This document shows, piece by piece, positions 14,223 through 15,215 of a DNA stretch of 15,215 bases. The DNA is taken from positions 1-15,215 of the forward strand of contig JAUVKB010000026.1 of the NCBI GenBank assembly GCA_030596405.1. The letters run 5' to 3'. How positions within the stretch are numbered: the stretch's first letter is position 1; every line of letters begins with the position of its first letter. The notes under the pieces were generated by a model that was given only the letters and a program-made list of their open reading frames with translations, was not told the origin of the DNA and did not search any database. The stretch comes from Deltaproteobacteria bacterium. Its GTDB lineage: Bacteria > Desulfobacterota > Desulfobacteria > Desulfobacterales > JAUVKB01. The position numbers and the translations under genes were made by a program.

Positions 14223-14708
14223 ATGGAAAATAATATCGGTTTGGCAATAGCGATTGCCGGCGCCGGAATTGCTGCTTTTGTGCCTGGCATAGGTTCAATA
14301 ATCGGCATTACACGGCCCGGCCAGGCTGCATCAGGGGTTTTACGGGAAGATCCGGAAAAATTCGGCAGCCTGTTTCTTCTGGTCGTACTTCCCGGAACAC
14401 AGGGATTTTATGGTTTCATTGCAGCCTTTCTTGTTATTATAAAATTAGGTTTTCTTGGGCAAGCCGCAAACTCTCCTGCTGTTACTGAGGGGGTTCAAAT
14501 ATTTCTTGCATGTCTGCCGATAGCTGTTACAGGGCTTGTTTCAGCGCTCTATCAAAGCAAGGTATGCACTGCAGGGGTTCATCTGGTTGCCAAACAGGGT
14601 GAACAGGGAATGAAGTCTGTTATCTTTGCGGCGATGGTGGAAACCTATGCTGTTTTAGGGCTGCTAACCACATTTTTTCTTTTAAACGGCATTAAATTCA
14701 CTCCATAA
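14223..14708 (+). CDS. ntpK: V/A-type ATPase subunit K (rotor-ring proteolipid)
   Basis: The 161-residue product is the two-hairpin, four-helix ring subunit that carries ions through the rotary motor. It lines up well with E. hirae NtpK. The ion-site residues of that Na+-binding protein are all matched: Leu56, Thr59 and Gln60 in VLPGTQGFYGF, Gln111 in ALYQSKVCTAG, and the essential carboxylate Glu140 in AAMVETYAVLG. The first hairpin lacks a carboxylate, as in other V-type K subunits formed by internal duplication. Glycine-rich helices (AIAGAGIAAFVPGIGSIIG) at the N-terminus are typical. An AGGAG Shine-Dalgarno (14210-14214) lies 8 nt before the ATG, stronger than that of its neighbours, as expected for the subunit needed in many copies. 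The match predicts sodium coupling, though a proton-coupled enzyme cannot be excluded. Confidence 0.94.
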   Translation: MENNIGLAIAIAGAGIAAFVPGIGSIIGITRPGQAASGVLREDPEKFGSLFLLVVLPGTQGFYGFIAAFLVIIKLGFLGQAANSPAVTEGVQIFLACLPIAVTGLVSALYQSKVCTAGVHLVAKQGEQGMKSVIFAAMVETYAVLGLLTTFFLLNGIKFTP

Positions 14709-14779
14709 GGCCTCTTATGGCTTGGGAATATCAAGACCAAAATATTAAGACCAGGCAGTTTGATATGGGGATGATATAT

Positions 14780-15215
14780 ATGAACAAAGTTTCCGAAAAG
14801 ATAATCCTGGAAGCTGAAAAAAAGGCAAAAGAGATAGAAAAAAATGCCAGGCTCAAAGCAGAAACGCTGAGCAAAGAGAACAAAGAAAGGTTAAACAAGG
14901 TTGCCCTGGAATATCAGGATGAAATTGACAGGATGTATCTGATTGAACTTAACCGCTTAAAGTCATCCGCATATATGGAGTTTAAAAAGGATATTCTAAG
15001 GGAAAAAAGAAAAATCATGGAAAAAATCCATGCATATCTGTGTGACTATATAAAGAATGATAAAAAATTATACGCAAATTTTCTTAAGTCCATGGCGCTG
15101 AAGGGAACAGTTTCAGGAAATGAAAAAATAATCGTTTCCAATAATGACAGATCTTTTTTTACCGAAAAATTTATTTCATCCATCAACAAAGAGGCAGAGG
15201 AAAAACTCGGCCATA
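14780..15215 (+). CDS. ntpE: V/A-type ATPase subunit E (peripheral stalk), cut by window edge
   Basis: An open frame runs from 14780 to the right edge (145 codons) without a stop. The product begins MNKVSEKIILEAEKKAKEIE and continues as a highly charged helix, then becomes more mixed, as in subunit E, where an N-terminal coiled coil pairs with subunit H and a globular C-terminal domain binds the A3B3 head. Full-length E is about 190-200 residues, so roughly 50 residues are missing. The start is uncertain: in-frame ATGs lie at 14717, 14765, 14771 and 14780. I prefer 14780 because the family usually starts just before the KI-x-x-EA helix and a GGGGATG stretch lies at a suitable distance upstream. 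14717 would leave only an 8-nt gap after subunit K. The catalytic A and B subunits presumably follow outside the window. Confidence 0.85.
   Translation, partial: MNKVSEKIILEAEKKAKEIEKNARLKAETLSKENKERLNKVALEYQDEIDRMYLIELNRLKSSAYMEFKKDILREKRKIMEKIHAYLCDYIKNDKKLYANFLKSMALKGTVSGNEKIIVSNNDRSFFTEKFISSINKEAEEKLGH

Overview
The window looks like chromosomal DNA of an anaerobic Gram-negative bacterium, most likely a Desulfobacterota (deltaproteobacterial) sulfate reducer or relative. This rests on gene content and order: selA, LPS heptose synthesis (gmhA), FmdB, hemC plus a fused cobA-hemD, a phasin-like protein with UbiB, and a V/A-type ATPase, all at moderate GC. No 16S rRNA or other phylogenetic marker is present, so the assignment is inference. 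There is no mobile element, CRISPR array, tRNA or rRNA.

Layout. Positions 1-374 (minus strand) hold the N-terminal part of an AAA_14/DUF4143-type ATPase that runs off the left edge. Positions 375-600 are non-coding. Positions 601-2419 (minus) hold rfbB followed by pyrF, a two-gene unit for dTDP-sugar and pyrimidine synthesis. Positions 2420-2569 are a divergent intergenic region with a plausible sigma70-like promoter for selA.

From 2570 to 11730 (plus) there is one tightly packed run of nine genes: selA, a degenerate-GGDEF/TPR protein, gmhA, a deoxyhypusine-synthase-like protein of unknown function, an FmdB zinc ribbon, hemC, fused cobA-hemD, a phasin-like coiled-coil protein and an AarF/UbiB kinase-like protein. 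Gaps are mostly 2-17 nt, with 1-nt and 4-nt overlaps at two junctions and a 45-nt gap before ubiB, so co-transcription is likely. After a 71-nt spacer with a perfect 7-bp inverted repeat, a V/A-type ATPase operon begins in the order H(F/G-like)-I-K-E; the E gene is cut by the right edge.

How the genes work together. SelA makes selenocysteinyl-tRNA for selenoproteins. HemC and CobA-HemD take porphobilinogen to uroporphyrinogen III and then precorrin-2, the branch to siroheme, cobalamin and siroheme-dependent heme. GmhA, and possibly RfbB, feed LPS sugar synthesis. UbiB suggests quinone or prenyl-lipid homeostasis. The K subunit keeps all side chains of the Na+-binding site known from Enterococcus hirae NtpK, so the rotary enzyme may be sodium-coupled.

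The most unusual pattern is that three unrelated housekeeping genes (pyrF, hemC and the ATPase I subunit) each carry an in-frame tandem repeat with a 15-bp (5-codon) period. The most interesting genes of unknown role are the deoxyhypusine-synthase-like protein and the degenerate GGDEF-TPR protein directly behind selA.
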